From NCBI GenBank assembly GCA_002197995.1, contig NGZR01000008.1, forward strand, positions 186,001 through 250,000: a stretch of 64,000 nucleotides of DNA, written 5' to 3'. The position numbers were made by a program, and so were the translations under genes. The notes below the pieces were generated by a model. That model did not search any database, was not told the origin of the DNA, and was given only the letters and a program-made list of their open reading frames with translations. The stretch's first letter is position 1. The number at the start of each line of letters is the position of its first letter. This DNA comes from Gaeumannomyces sp. JS-464. Taxonomy: Eukaryota; Ascomycota; Sordariomycetes; Magnaporthales; Magnaporthaceae. Of the stretch, positions 48,099 to 60,337 are shown one piece after another.

Positions 48099-51000
48099 TG
48101 TGCCTGGTGGGGTGGTGGTTCTTTGGACGGAGGATGGGGCGGTGCGGGCTGTCAGTGACAGGGGAGTGCTCCAGATCGGCACGATGCACGAAAAGCCGCG
48201 GGACTGTAGTGGCTCGTGGAGAAGAAGGCTAGATGGTGAAGCTGTCTAGAGATGATGGAAGCTGTGGATGTTGCTTGGTTGATGGATGGAAGCAGACCTC
48301 CCCCAGCAGAGCGGACGACTGGTGTTCCTATTATACGCGTTTGTCAGGCGGTCCAGCAAGCCAGCCAACCCCGCGACAGCAAGCACAAAGGAATGGCACT
48401 GGCACGGCTGGAGCAGAAGTCGTTGATGTCACCATCGCCGATTCCGGCAAAGCTCGGAAGGACCCCTGCTTCCACTGGTGCCGGCGCGCTCTGTGACTAG
48501 CCGTCCCAGGGAGGGAGGAAAGGGCGTCATAGACAGGCGGGATCTGCGGAACGTCAAGGGAGCTCGGCGCCCAATCAGTGCAGGCACTACTGCGCGTGTG
48601 ATGGCCGACAGTGTCGTGCGTGCAGGAGGCCAGTCTGGAAGCTGCAGTGGCCACTGGCTTCTGCGCAGCGCGAGCTTCGACTTCCTCTGGGCTGCCATGT
48701 CTTAGCCTTTCGCTCGTGTCTGTCGCCCGGTCGTCCTTCCTGCCGTTTTGCCGTTGTGCGACGATCAAATCTAGGCAAATGGAAAAAGAGCGTCATACTA
48801 GCGATTGGATGATGATGGTCTCATCCTGGCGAACGAGCCATTGAGCGTTTGCTCCAGGCGACTTTTCCGGGGACCTCCTGCTGCTTTGCGCTGCAAGCCA
48901 CCGCAGCCACTCGACTTTGGGGCGGGCGCACAAAGGCGGCCACTATGACATGTCTGTCGCAGAATCATGATGCACGTGTGCGCGTCGCTGCAGGCCCTGT
49001 CCCGGCAGTCGCCGCCTGAACGTGTCGTTTGGGCAGCAAAGCGGCGAGTCTTGCCGCCCGCACCTTCCGCCTCCGCACCCCCTCCACAATGTGCCGCACC
49101 CGATTAATAGCATGCGTCGAGAGCAAACGATGTGACCCAAGGACGGGCGCAGGCAGGCCGACGGCGGGAGTAGGCGAGAAGGGAAGGGTCCATTTTGGGA
49201 CTGGACTTGTGTCAGGTTTGCTGCCAAACACGGAAGGATTTGAACATGAAGCAGCCTGAATTGAGGGGGAGATGTGGGAGCAAAAGCCGGCTCCCCAGGC
49301 ATCTTAGGTCGCACCGCCCGCAATCACCATGGTGGAATTCCAGCGGACTGGCGCTGGCGCTAGCTCCGTCCCGTCTGGTCGTTGGGGTTTTTTCGAGGCT
49401 TGATTCGACTCTGGGCTGGGTAAAACCCGCCTGGGAGCCCAGCAACAAACCGCCCCAGTGTCCGTGCGGCTTCCGCTCTGACGTCACGGCTGTGTGAAGT
49501 GGCTGAATCACGAGAAAAAGAATCTTCACCGCCCCGATTATTCAGCGGGCAGCAAAGGCCTCTCTCGCCCCAGCGCGCCAGCATCAATGCCTCTCTCGTC
49601 GTTTTCGGGCCAGCATCATGCGCGCTTCCAATCTGCCCGGACAGTTGCTACGCGTCGTGTCAGCTGTCGTGTCAGCTAGGGAATGTCAGAGGCCGCGATT
49701 GGTTGGCTGCTCGGGCCGCTAAGCCTTACAACTTCACTTTGCGTGTCAGTGTGGCTGCACCAACGCCCGCCAGCCTCGACTGCGGCGCCCTTCGGCGCAG
49801 GGTATCCTTGTGAACTCTGGGCGCCGATCATCCCAAGGATGTCGACCTCGTGGGAATATCGAGTTCTCGTCTGGCCTCCCCCCGAGCTAAAGTCGGCTGT
49901 TCCTTAAAGCTTCTTGTAATGCTATTAGAAAGAGCATCTCACGACTGCCATGGACATGCCATCTTGCCACCGCTGAAGCAACATCGGTTTTTGCGTCCTG
50001 CGGTAACCAATGCGTCTCTAGCTGGGGTGTGGACGGGCGGGCGGCACTTTTCCCCCGCACTGCGGGTCTCTCTGTGCTCTAGCCGATCCTTTCAACGACT
50101 TGCCCCAAATGGCAACCCCGTCGTCGCCGTGCCGTGTTGCGCCTCCGTCCCCGCGGATGGGCTCTCCAACCCAAGGCCGGAACCGTTCTCCGGGAACGAC
50201 CGCACCTACCAATAGCTCGCTGACTTATCGGCCAGGCTCTTCCGGTCGGCGGCGTATCGACGACCTGGGAAACGAGCTCGCCATTTGGTGGAGGCCCCCA
50301 TGTGCACGCCGACCCAAATCCATCCAGATTAGCAGGGCCCGTTTTATCCTTGTTCAAACAGGCTTCTCCAAACCTCACAGGATTCAGCACTGGCCCGAGC
50401 CAGAAAAGCATTCGTATTCGCGAGCCAGGCTTTCGTACTCGCGCGGAACTGAACAGTGGGAGCCCAGTCATGCACATAAGCCAACCTTAGAATGACAGCG
50501 GGGAGTCTGTTGGACGTGCCTGACGGGAAAAACAGTTGTTAGAATCGCGACGGCATATCTGAGGAGTCGCGAGATGCTTGGGGACCGCGCAGCACAAGGG
50601 CTGATCCTTGTCATCAAGTCGTGTTTCAGCCCGTTCACCCAGACCAAGAAAAAACGCGGACCATCCCATACAAAAACCACATTGGGCCATGGTCCGTGTT
50701 ATTTTTTGGTCGGGGTGCCGTCGCCAGCAGGCTGGCATGGCGGCCCTGTCAGTCCCCGGTTTACCGGAGGGATAATAGCGATGCGTCGACCCCGCAGCGT
50801 GTGTCCCAGGTTCGCTGGTAAGAGTCCCTCGTGCGTGTCGCTTGCTTTTAGGAAGTCATCCTAGTCATCCTGACTATGATTATACGCGCAGATACACACG
50901 AGCTCCGCGGGCGGGCTGTCGGTTTTATTCGCCAGTCCTGCCGCATGGATTATACGGGGTTACTTTGCGCTTTATCCCTTTGGCGGGGACGTTCCCGTGT

Positions 51001-53925
51001 CCTGGAACAAGGTGAACCCTACATAGATACCACTTACAAACGAACTGCCAAAGTAGGCTCTACCTACCCACACACTCCAATCTGCCAGCCCCTTTCCTCA
51101 TACTACCCAAGTCACATCTACATACGGGACGCATGCGCTCCCAACTACCCTGTGGGTTCACCAGCGCACCCACTCATCCCATTTCTCATTCATCCGAGCA
51201 TGATTTGGCGACTCGTGGCCCCCCGGACCAGGTGGGGTGTTGGAATTTGGCCAGGTTCTCGTCTGGACGCTGCATGCTCGCTGTTCCGAAGCCCACCCCC
51301 CCACAAGTTGGTTCTCCGTCCGGCCCCCTGCCTCCCCTGGCTTAACAAGACCTCCACGAAGTCTAGACTCTTTTTGGTCCGTTGTCAAAAACAAGTTTGG
51401 CTCTTGGAAGGGTCCGGCGGCAGGCTATACAAATTTGTTATCCGTGAAGATCTCGTTGTCACTCGGGCAGCCCAGCCAAAACTCCCGCTATGGATTCTTG
51501 TGGCGTTGGCGCATGGGTCCAACTCCATCGCGGCATTTACATTTAAGACAATTTTCCTTTTTCTCCTGCCCGTTGGTGCCCGACTTGGCTTGTCTCCGCC
51601 CATCGCCCACCCGACGAAGTAGGCGCAACCTCGACCAGTCAGCCAAGAACTGGCTAATGATCGGGCCGGTGCACAAGCTCAAGCGGGCCAAGGGGTGGGT
51701 TGATGGGGCGATATCGGCGCTGGCAAGGAAACGGCGGGAAATATTGTTTAGCACTGCCGACACCGCCAGCCTAGTTAGCCGGCTGGTTGACAACGTAAAA
51801 ATGCTACGCTGGCGGCTTCCCTTTTGTGACCTGTCTCTCGGCCCCTGTCGACTTGAACAGGTCCGGGTAAAAGCCGCTGGGAGTTTGTGCTCCATCCTGA
51901 TGCATCCAAGCCCCTCGACAAAATGGGTCCATGCGGCTAGTTTATGTTCGTTCCTATTGGGGGATTTCATCCCGGTCGAAAGCACTAGTCGCAACGCCCA
52001 AGTGTCGGCCGTTGTCACTATGACGTGACCGACCCTTGATAAAGCGCTAGGGCTCTTTAAATCCCTTCATGGCTCCACTCGGCGCGGTAGGGATTCGACT
52101 CCCTCTCTTTACCGGGAGGTTTGCAGGTATTTTTGGAAAATGGATGCTTCTTAGCTTTGTATGCTCCTCGGCCCCAGGGATGCGCTGCGGCGTGGCCCCT
52201 GAGTAGGCACCCATCCGGCCGTTGTACTGTGCACACAGCAGATGGAGGCGCACTACGGGGAGTGGATAATACCACCTGAACAAAGTGAAATCAAATAACC
52301 CGGGGACCCTGTCACATTCCAGCAGGCTTCTTTTCCGGGTGCCTCGTGCCCAGTATATATCGCCCGGCACTGTGCCGTTGTAGGTAAGAAAAACATGGGT
52401 AAGAATATGACAACCATTGCACAGTGCCGTTTACATCATAAATCATCATGTAAGATAGCCAACCATAAAAAAGGGCCCAAGCCCCGGCGACCAGGGCCCA
52501 GAAAGAGAACAAAAAAACGGCCACCCTGGTACCATCCAAGCAGGAAAGGAGACGGCCCACAATGCACACGACGGCATCACCGCGCTGGCCCATTGAGATG
52601 GGCTTCCGTGGCTGAGAAATGTGATGCGTCGGATTGGCTCTATTTCCTCTTCGGGCCAAATTCCCCGAGGGAGCCTCCGAGGGAGACGTTGCCGAGTAGC
52701 GAGGACCGGGGCGGGATAGGCGGGTGTCCCCTTTGTTTCCAGTGCAGCATCCCACTCTCCAGCATGAGGAAATGGGCTCCCGGGTTTCCAGGTTTCCAGC
52801 GCGTGGCCCGCGTGGATGCGTGGTGCAGTCGAGCGACGTGGGAGCAGGGAGCAGGCCAGGGAGGGGATCGTGATGGGATGGCTGGACCCCCACCCATCTC
52901 CCTGTTTTCTGGGTTGGATTTTCAGGGTCCATCCGGCCTGGTAGGTGACCTGTGCATGATTCGGGCCAATGAGGCCTCGTCCCATCCCTGGCAGTTTTTC
53001 TCCCCGCCGCGGCCATGAAGACAGGCCCCCGGTTCTAGCAGCATCCTTCTGCCGGCCGGGCGCCAAATCCCTCGTCGCCTGCTTCGAATGTGCCCGAACC
53101 CTCTGGAATGGTCCGCTGAAAATGCAGACAATGCCCACATCGCACCCAGCCAGAAGGTCCCCCTGCTTTTGGTCTTTCATGATATTGATCCCCTGCGAGC
53201 AGCCGTTGTCACACCCATGGCCTAGTCTTCGAGCACCCCCCCACGGGAGACAAGCACGTGAGTGAGGAGGGAAGGAGTATCACGTGGGGCTGCCCGGCCC
53301 CGTGACAAGAAAGAAAAAGCAAAGAGATCGAGAGAAAAAAAAAAGCGGAGGAGGAGGAGGGCCGTAGCCTCGAATAGCCACGCTGCCAGCACTCCGGGCT
53401 AGCTGTGCCGGGGCGGCTGGACCATTCTACGGAACGACGGGCAGGCCGGGCCAGGGCACGAGGAGGAGCAAGCAGGTGGATGGTCAGGGCTGGGCGAGTC
53501 TGTGTATTGTTTGTGTACGTGCCCGCGCGTACCCGAGACTCCAGGAGCCAAAAACAGCCAGGCAAGCAGCCACAGCACGCAACCGAACATACCCTCCCCC
53601 TGGAAACACACGCGCGCCATCTGAGATAGCCTCCACAGGCAGCTGCACCTACATACATGCTCTGGAACCCTAGAGACTGCTGCTGCGCTCACAACCCCTT
53701 TCCAGTACCTTGCCACCCGACCTGCCGACGAACGCCAACCGGGACAGGCCCCCAGGACAGCAAGCCCGGGAAACACAAGAGGCCGATCCGCCCAAGACAC
53801 CAGACGGCATAACTGGCACAAAAACAGCCACGCGGGCTAGTGCACATCCCAACCGCCTTGTAAGCACCGGCTAAAGGCAACTCAAGGTTAAATCCTTCTT
53901 TTTTCTGTTGTATCTCGCCTGTTCT
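48099..53925. other. 5.8 kb divergent intergenic region upstream of the Zn(II)2Cys6 gene
   Basis: No gene supported. Long frames at 50876-51622 (+), 51237-52028 (+), 52312-53016 (-) and 52446-53180 (-) overlap each other, show no domain and have no intron signals. A perfect inverted repeat, AGGGATTCGACTCCCT, lies at 52089-52104. The end of the region, just before the regulator, is rich in CA and CT. Confidence 0.45.
48326..48334 (-). promoter_or_regulatory. Possible TATA element of the MARVEL-type gene
   Basis: The - strand reads ACGCGTATAATAGG, a TATAATA-like element 230 bp before the start. The adjacent ACGCGT palindrome matches an MCB/MluI-type box, which is regulatory in yeasts; that function here is only a guess. 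Confidence 0.35.
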
Positions 53926-53937
53926 ATGTGGCGATGA
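53926..53937 (+). promoter_or_regulatory. Three-codon uORF overlapping the regulator's start
   Basis: The bases ATGTGGCGATGA encode Met-Trp-Arg-stop. The TGA stop overlaps the ATG (53934) that opens the Zn(II)2Cys6 frame, so the two share ATGA. Such stop-start overlap permits re-initiation and usually lowers or conditions translation of the main frame. Confidence 0.6.
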
Positions 53938-56900
53938 GGAGAGGCATCCTCACCGGCAAGGCGTGCAGCAGCTGCCGCAAAAAGAAGCGCAAGGTGAGCA
54001 AATTGCACCGCCAAGTTACCAACTCGCTGGTTTTGTTGCTCTTTTTCCTAGGGGCTGGTATTTGCGGACGAGCATAATCGCCTTTAATTATGCTGATGCA
54101 GCTCCCGCGGCCGAGGACCGAGAAAAGAGACGGGACAGAAGAGCCGGAGGTTGTCGCGGCCAAAACGCTCCGTTCTTTTCATTGTTCTCTCTGTCCACCC
54201 TTACACCTGCATGCCCGCCTACAGCCCCTATCCTTTTTTTTTTTTTTTTTTGCACAAAACTGCTTGCGCGCAAGAGAGCCGAATTTGCTGACTCTGGAGC
54301 CAGTGCGATGGCCTCACCCCGTGCTCCAACTGCCGCGCCAGGCAGGATCAGTGCACGTACAACCCGACACGATGGACGTCCAAGGATGGGCTGCGGTCCG
54401 AAATCCTGGAGTTCAAGAAGCGGGAGGCCATCACAGAGACAGTCATCGACGCCCTGCGCTCCCCGACGCGGGGCGCCCCGGTCCTCGAGCAGCTGCAGCG
54501 CGGCGAGTCGCTGGCCGACATCGAGAACAAGCTGCTGGGCGGCTCCGCCCGAGCCTCGTCCTCGGCATCGACCGCAAGAAGACCCTACCCGGAGTCTGGC
54601 GGCGACCTCGATCCGGACGCCGAGGGTGAGTACGAAGACGGCGCCGCCACCGGCCCCGACGACTCCGAGATGAGGAGCCCCTCGCCCTTCTCACGCGCTA
54701 GCTCGGCCTCGACCACCTTCCCACACCCCCAGGCCCGAGTCTCGGTTCCCAGCAACAGCAGCAGCAGCAGCAGCGGCATCGTGGCCCCGGCCCCTGGCGG
54801 CGCCCAGTTCTTCCCCAGACACTGGGGCGAGATCTACCTGTCGCCCGGGTCGGCCTCCTCGTCCTCGCTAGCATCCGCCTCGCCCTCGGTGCCTTCCCCG
54901 CCCCAGCTGCAGCCCCCGCAGCACTCGCGCCACCACCACCAGGTCGGCGAATTCGACGCGTCGAAGAAGCAGCCGACCTTCTCGCTCGCCATGATGGAGC
55001 AGCTGCTGGACCTCCTCTTCGCGTGGGAGTGCCCGCCCCTGACCATGATCACCAGGGAGGCCTTCACGGCCGACTTCGTCATCAGCCGGCAGAACAGGTA
55101 CTGCTCCTGGCCGTTGATCTGCGCCATCGTCGCCGTCACCAGCAGGCTGCAGGACAACCCCGCGACCATAAACACCCTCAAGACCCCGACTAACGAGTTT
55201 GCCGCCTCCGCCACGAGCACGCCGATCCTTGAGAGCGCCGCCGCCGCCGGCTCGACGACTACGAGCCCCAGCCCGGGGTCGACGACCGCAGATGCTGGAT
55301 ACCGTGGCTACCCGGGTGGCCACGAGCTGTCGGGACAGCTCTACTTTGAACAGGGGTATAAACTACTTGCTGAGCAGAGGCAATGCGAGAGCCTGGCTGA
55401 CATCCAGGCTCTGGGGCTGCTCTCTCTACGCGAGGTGTGTAATGGGAGCGAGGCTTCGGCCCGGGTGCTCGCCCAGCGCTGTCTGAGAGACATCAGCGCC
55501 ATTCGCAGGCGTGGCACGGTTGAAGACGGCACCTTCCATGCCGCTACCGCCGAGACATACGCTGGAGCTTTCTGTCTTGCGAGGTGAGTCAGAATGCTGC
55601 CGAAGGGGATGGAAGGAAAAGAGTCGAGAACAAGCAGCGAGAGAGGGAGAGAGAGAGAGAGAGAGAAAGAAAAAAAGGAAAGACAAAAGAAGTCAAAGGC
55701 ATAACAGCTGTTGGACTTTTCAAACAAGTCCCTCAGTCTATGGGCCTTGTTCCCGACATTTCAGGGCGGAAGTGGGAAAGAACATTCTTATGGCGCAAAT
55801 CTCTAACTCCTTTCCGAGCCTTCAAGCATGCTAGATCTCGTCACCTATTCCCAGCCAGGGGCGTCGCGCTCTCTGGCCTGGCACGCGCCGAACCAATTCG
55901 AGAGCGGAGGCAACCTGCCAGGCAACCTTCCAACCCCCATGACACCGTCGCAGGGCGGGACCGACCAGCAACACCCCCAGGTGGGCCATCAGCAACCAGT
56001 TGCAGCACGGCACACGAGTCTTTCGACTGGCAGCGGCAGGGCAGCAAGCCCTGGCGGATATCAGACACCGGCGGCGCCTAGCTTCGTGGCGAGCGGCAAA
56101 AGAGTCGAGACGTTTTCCGACGTGGTTGTGCAGATCACGACGCTGGCGTGCTCGCGCATGAACATCATGGGATCAGGAAACGACCCTGGATTCGTGCTGG
56201 ATGTGTACGAGAAGTGCCTTGAGTGGTACAACTCGGCCCTGGGAATGGTGCAGGTTGGGGCTGGGTGGACTACGTCCAGCTTGTTTCTCCAGTAAGTTCC
56301 ATGCCTCTTGCCCCTGACTTGGGGGTGCGATTTTTGTGGGAGAGTCCCGGCCAAAGAGTTTGGGAAGTCAACGAGTTTGCCGAACTCACACAGACACTCG
56401 GCAAAGGCAAACCCAGGCTAACTAGACGCGCATGGCAAACAACAAAACAGTATGTTCTACCATTTCTCCCTCGGGGTCCTCTTCCGGCCCCTTCTCGACC
56501 GGCCGTCCCTGGTGTTCCGGACGGGCACGATTTCACCCGGGTGATCTGCGCCGAGTCCGCTCAGGCAGTTTTGGCCCTGGCCCAGTCTTTTGCGCGAATA
56601 TTCTCCCTCCGACGGCCGCCGACCTTTGTCCCCTATTTCGTGTACGCCGCCGGGCTGCTGCAGATGGAGCTGGCAAGAGCTTCGTCCCCCCACCGAGGAC
56701 AAGAGCAACAGCGACGCCAGCAGTATCCTGAGCAGCCACAACATCACCAGCACCAACAGCATCATTACCAACAAACACAACATAGCCAGCAGCATGTGCT
56801 ACGGCCGCATCCTCTGCAGCAACAGCGCGGCCAGCCGCAGGTTCAACAGGCACAAGAACAGCGCCAGCATGGGCCGCAGCTGATGCGGCAAGGGTCGGAG

Positions 56901-57074
56901 ATGGTGTCGGGGCAGCTGGGGACGCTGAAACTGGGGCACTCAGTTGCGATACCGCAGAACCCTCAAGGCACGGCCGAGGCAATAGTGCTGCAATCCCTCT
57001 CTGAGATGGCCCAGACGCACCCCGCGGCCGCAGAGGCTCTCGCAGACCTACGGAAGCGCCTACTTAGCGGGTAA
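53934..57074 (+). CDS. Zn(II)2Cys6 transcription factor with polyQ C-terminus
   Basis: Four exons: 53934-53993, 54304-55583, 55765-56291 and 56451-57074. Exon 1 plus the start of exon 2 give ACSSCRKKKRKCDGLTPC, then SNCRARQDQC. This is the six-Cys binuclear zinc cluster (C-x2-C-x6-C ... C-x2-C-x6-C), split by intron 1, that binds CGG-type DNA. Next are an acidic Ser/Pro-rich linker, then the regulatory region: QLLDLLFAWECPPLTMITRE, RYCSWPLICAIVAVTSRLQD, YFEQGYKLLAEQRQCESLAD, MFYHFSLGVLFRPLLDRPSL, SAQAVLALAQSFARIFSLRR. This resembles Nit-4-like middle-homology regions. A Gln/His-rich tail (about 700-770) may activate. Two one-base gaps (near 55826 and 56542) must be assumed; corrected length 830 aa. 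Intron 1 carries a long T run (54233-54251). The target genes are unknown. Confidence 0.82.
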
Positions 57075-58625
57075 ACATATAATGGGGGCAAAGGAAAGCG
57101 TGTTTGTCTTTGGCAAGACCGTCTGGTAAGTGCCGTTTTCCGTTCCTTGAAGCACTGCGCAGTTGGCTCGTTCGCGAGACAAGCATTTTCCGTTGTGGTG
57201 ATCCCATAGGCCAACCAAAGCCACAACCCCCTCGTTTTCCGAGATGCAGAGAATTCCGTGCCCCAACTACGCCAACGTGCGGTGGAAAGAACGCGAAGAA
57301 AAGACCAAAAGAGTCTTGTCACGTAGATAAAAACCCACCCGGAATAAGAGAGACGGTCCAGTCCCAGCATCGGAGAAACTCCGTGCAGAGTTCCGGAGTC
57401 AAGTGATTGGTCGAGCCGGCCGAGCGCGCACCCTGTGCTTGGTGGCTAGGTAGGTATCTAAGCGGAAGGGAGGCTTGCATGCCGCTCGGTCCGCGTTCTT
57501 CCAACGGACCTTTGTGAGAGACTATAAGGCTGTGCAGAGTCCCTTGTGATTTTCACCAGAGCCCAAGATGGCCGGTGGGATCCTTGGTTGGCAGGCCTAC
57601 CCTACACCGCGGACGTCTGGATTCGGACTGACGAAACTAATATTAACCGACGAAAGCCGATAATCCCAGTTGAAGCTATCCGATGACAGAGCAGCATCCG
57701 CCCGCGGCTACACAGGGCATACGGTTGGAGGATCTGGAGGGCATTGGATGACTCTGGAGTTGTCTGCAATCGTTGGTGAATGACTGTTGCCGGAAACCCT
57801 CCCAGCTGCACTACCTATGAATCACACCGCTCCGGAAACCTCCTCCCCAACTACCGTGGTCCAGACGGCAGGGATGGCGTGACAGAAGCCAACCAAGACC
57901 ATGACTCCGGAAAGACGACAAGTCTGGTTCTCTATCGCGGCTGGTTGGATACCTTGTCTCGTTCCTGACTATGCGTGCTGGGGCTCCTGTGGAGCTCTTG
58001 AGCTGGAGCCAGTGTCGAAGCACTCGCAATCATCCAAAGTTCCATAGACCATGGCGGAGTTGTGCCTGGATGCCTAAAGCACCGCTGGCTACCTAGCACC
58101 GCCTTCCTCTTTCCCAGACCACGTTAGTGATATGGTCTAAAAAGGCACGGACTCTACGGACACGCCGGCAAGGCAAGGCACCCGTCTCGGAGAACCCGCT
58201 GATGGAGCGGTGGACACCAGAGATCCTTTGGTCTGTTTTTCGAAGTCCCGACTCGGACGCATGCCGGATGGTCAGTGACCGCCACAGCTCACAGAACCTC
58301 TGGAGTCTGATGTACCCCGACGTCCGTTAAAGCTCTTGGCTGTCTTGCAGGGGCACCGGCTCGAGAGTTCGTGATGGGAGAGACTCTTGGCGCTAGGAGG
58401 GTTCGGAGGCTGACGCGCAAGGCCGGACGGTCTGCATCGCCAGCCGAGGGGTTGGGGCAATGACTGTTCCTTGGTTCGTTGCCATGGTTCATATTCCCAC
58501 CATGCGAACACCTCGGGTCTGGGAAGCCTCAGGTTAATTAGTACCTAACTGACTGCTATTTCGGCGCAGACGGATATTGGCTACGGAGCAAAGATCGCTC
58601 CAATTTACCATTGCCACGCCTCGGT
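57075..58625. other. Intergenic region, no gene seen
   Basis: Downstream sequence of the Zn(II)2Cys6 gene. Short overlapping frames on both strands with no motifs. Confidence 0.5.
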
Positions 58626-58628
58626 GAC

Positions 58629-59035
58629 CATCGCTGCAAAGCGCGGAAACGGGACGCCTAATACCCTCGTCAACCTACCTGCGGTTTGCGCCTATCCACG
58701 TCGAGGTGCTGCCCCTAAAAGCCAAACGGGCACTTACCCTCCGCTTTCTAGATACCGACTCAAAATTCGAGGCAGGAAGCCGACGCGCGACGGTAGTCAA
58801 GGGAGGCCAAGATGGTGGCTTACACATCGAGGTAGGCGCCTGTATCAAGGTGTGTTCCACGAACCCCGCAGTTCGCTCGTCCTCGCTCGGTAGTCTCGGC
58901 ACCCGTTTAGTATTGACCACCATGGTTCCGCCAGCCGCTCGTGCAGATAACTTGCAGATACGACTATTTGACCCAAGCGAGGAAGCGCCTCCCGTCTCTG
59001 ACAATCTCGCAGTGGCTGGCCATCTCAAGGTGTAG
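58629..59035 (+). CDS. Unknown exon-like open frame
   Basis: From the stop at 58626 to TAG at 59033-59035 the + strand is open. It reads smoothly as protein: YLRFAPIHVEVLPLKAKRAL, TLRFLDTDSKFEAGSRRATV, VKGGQDGGLHIEVGACIKV and VLTTMVPPAARADNLQIRLF. The alternation of hydrophobic and charged residues suggests a beta-rich fold. No start codon precedes it in frame, so it would be a downstream exon or a gene remnant. I do not recognise it. The antisense frame (58675-59097) is less protein-like. Confidence 0.3.
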
Positions 59036-59390
59036 TCCGGGCCTGACCGTCCGAGGGAGGTTCCCAAACCACTCACCGGGCTCGAAATCGCACCCACGAT
59101 TGTTGCCTATGTTGTCTATTCTCGGATCTTCGTTGGTGGATGCCACCACGGCATCATGGGCAGCGGCAGCAAGACACCCCGCCACAGGGAGAATTGTTCA
59201 TTGGTCAAGTCATATGGAAAGGATATTGCCTGCAGCGACGGACGAACCCTCACCGAGGGAGCCGGAACTCTGCCCAGAGGGGATCGTGTTTCTCCCAACT
59301 GGAGCCAAGTGACGGGTCGCCGGGAGCGTTCCTCTACGAGAGCGAGCCAGTCGCTCAATACCCCGACAGAGACACCACAAGGTTTTGGAG

Positions 59391-59397
59391 TATAAAG
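59391..59397 (+). promoter_or_regulatory. TATA box of the small secreted protein gene
   Basis: TATAAAG, 124 bp before the ATG at 59515, followed by a CT/CA-rich leader. Confidence 0.6.
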
Positions 59398-59514
59398 GCA
59401 GCACGTCTAAACAAGAAAAACAGTCTTGCAGGGGGAGACGAAGCAGCAGATCCTAGCCTCCTCCTCGCCATCGCTAACCTTGCAAGAGTCCCACCCATCC
59501 CAAGCAAAGCAAAC

Positions 59515-60337
59515 ATGCGCACATCCCTCGTCGCCACCTCCGCCGCCGCGCTGCTGCACCTCGCGGCCGCGCAGGCGCAGCCCGCTGACGGCTTCCACCT
59601 GGCCAGCATCATGGCGTCATACTCGAGCGGCTGCCCGGCGGCCGAGACGCTGCGGCCGGGCCTGAGGGCGGGCGCCATGACGGTCGACTACTACGCCATG
59701 GGCACCCCGGCATCGCGGTCGGCGGCGTGCGTGGCGCTGTTCGACCTGGGCGCCGTACCCGACGGCTGGCGCTTCGCCGTCGACGAGGTGCGGCACGACG
59801 GCCACGTGCGGCTGGCGGCGGGTGCGGCAGACGCGTCGACGCAGTTCAGCCTGGGCATCACCAACAGCCACGTCGTCAACGCGCAGGACGGGGTGGGAAA
59901 ATTACAAGTGGAGCGTCAACTCGGGGTATTTTGTAAGCGGCTGGCTACCTATGTGTGGCTTCGATTTGCTGTCGCGTTGCGGCCGGGCGTGAGCTGACAG
60001 CCAACCGCAGGGCACCTTCAACAAGCAGCTCGACTGGGCGGCTAACGGCGACGTGGATGCCGACTTCAGCGTCGCGGTGCCGCGGGCCGAGGCGGAGCGG
60101 CTGTGGTCGCCGTGCTTCGCGGGGCCGGACGAGCGGCGCAAGACGCAGCTGTCGATGCAGACCTTCTTCTTCTTCGACAACACGACCGACGCCGCCGGCC
60201 AGGGCTACTTTGGCCGCGCCGGCGACGGGCCCGCGCTGCGCACGACGGTGCCGCTGGTCTGGGAGAAGTGCGACCCGACCTCGTCGCCGTTTGAGGGCTG
60301 GGGCCGGCACCTGCGTGTTGACGGGCCCTGCAAGTAA
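59515..60337 (+). CDS. Small secreted protein, DUF4360-like
   Basis: Exons 59515-59932 and 60011-60337. The start at 59515 gives a clean signal peptide (MRTSLVATSAAALLHLAAAQ), whereas the upstream in-frame extension is leader. After it come LASIMASYSSGCPAAETLRP, SAACVALFDLGAVPDGWRFA, VDEVRHDGHVRLAAGAADAS and LGITNSHVVNAQDG. A G4 run at 59890 appears to hold one extra G: removing it gives WENYKWSVNSGYF up to the GTAAGC donor. Exon 2 continues GTFNKQLDWAANGDVDADFS, RLWSPCFAGPDERRKTQLSM, QTFFFFDNTTDAAG and VWEKCDPTSSPFEGW to DGPCK. About 247 aa with four or more Cys. The GCP, NC-like and WSPC spacing resembles the fungal DUF4360 family, function unknown. It would be secreted. Confidence 0.7.

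Noticed and set aside
50876..52028. Two overlapping + strand open frames of 248 and 263 codons
   Set aside because: They overlap each other in different frames, show no domain, signal peptide or intron pattern, and have compositions expected of chance frames in GC-rich DNA.
52089..52104. AGGGATTCGACTCCCT, reminiscent of a tRNA T-arm
   Set aside because: No D-arm, anticodon arm or acceptor stem could be found at the right spacing on either strand; kept only as an inverted repeat.
52312..53180. Overlapping - strand frames of 234 and 244 codons with a + strand frame of 207 codons
   Set aside because: Three long frames on both strands of the same DNA cannot all be genes; none has recognisable motifs.
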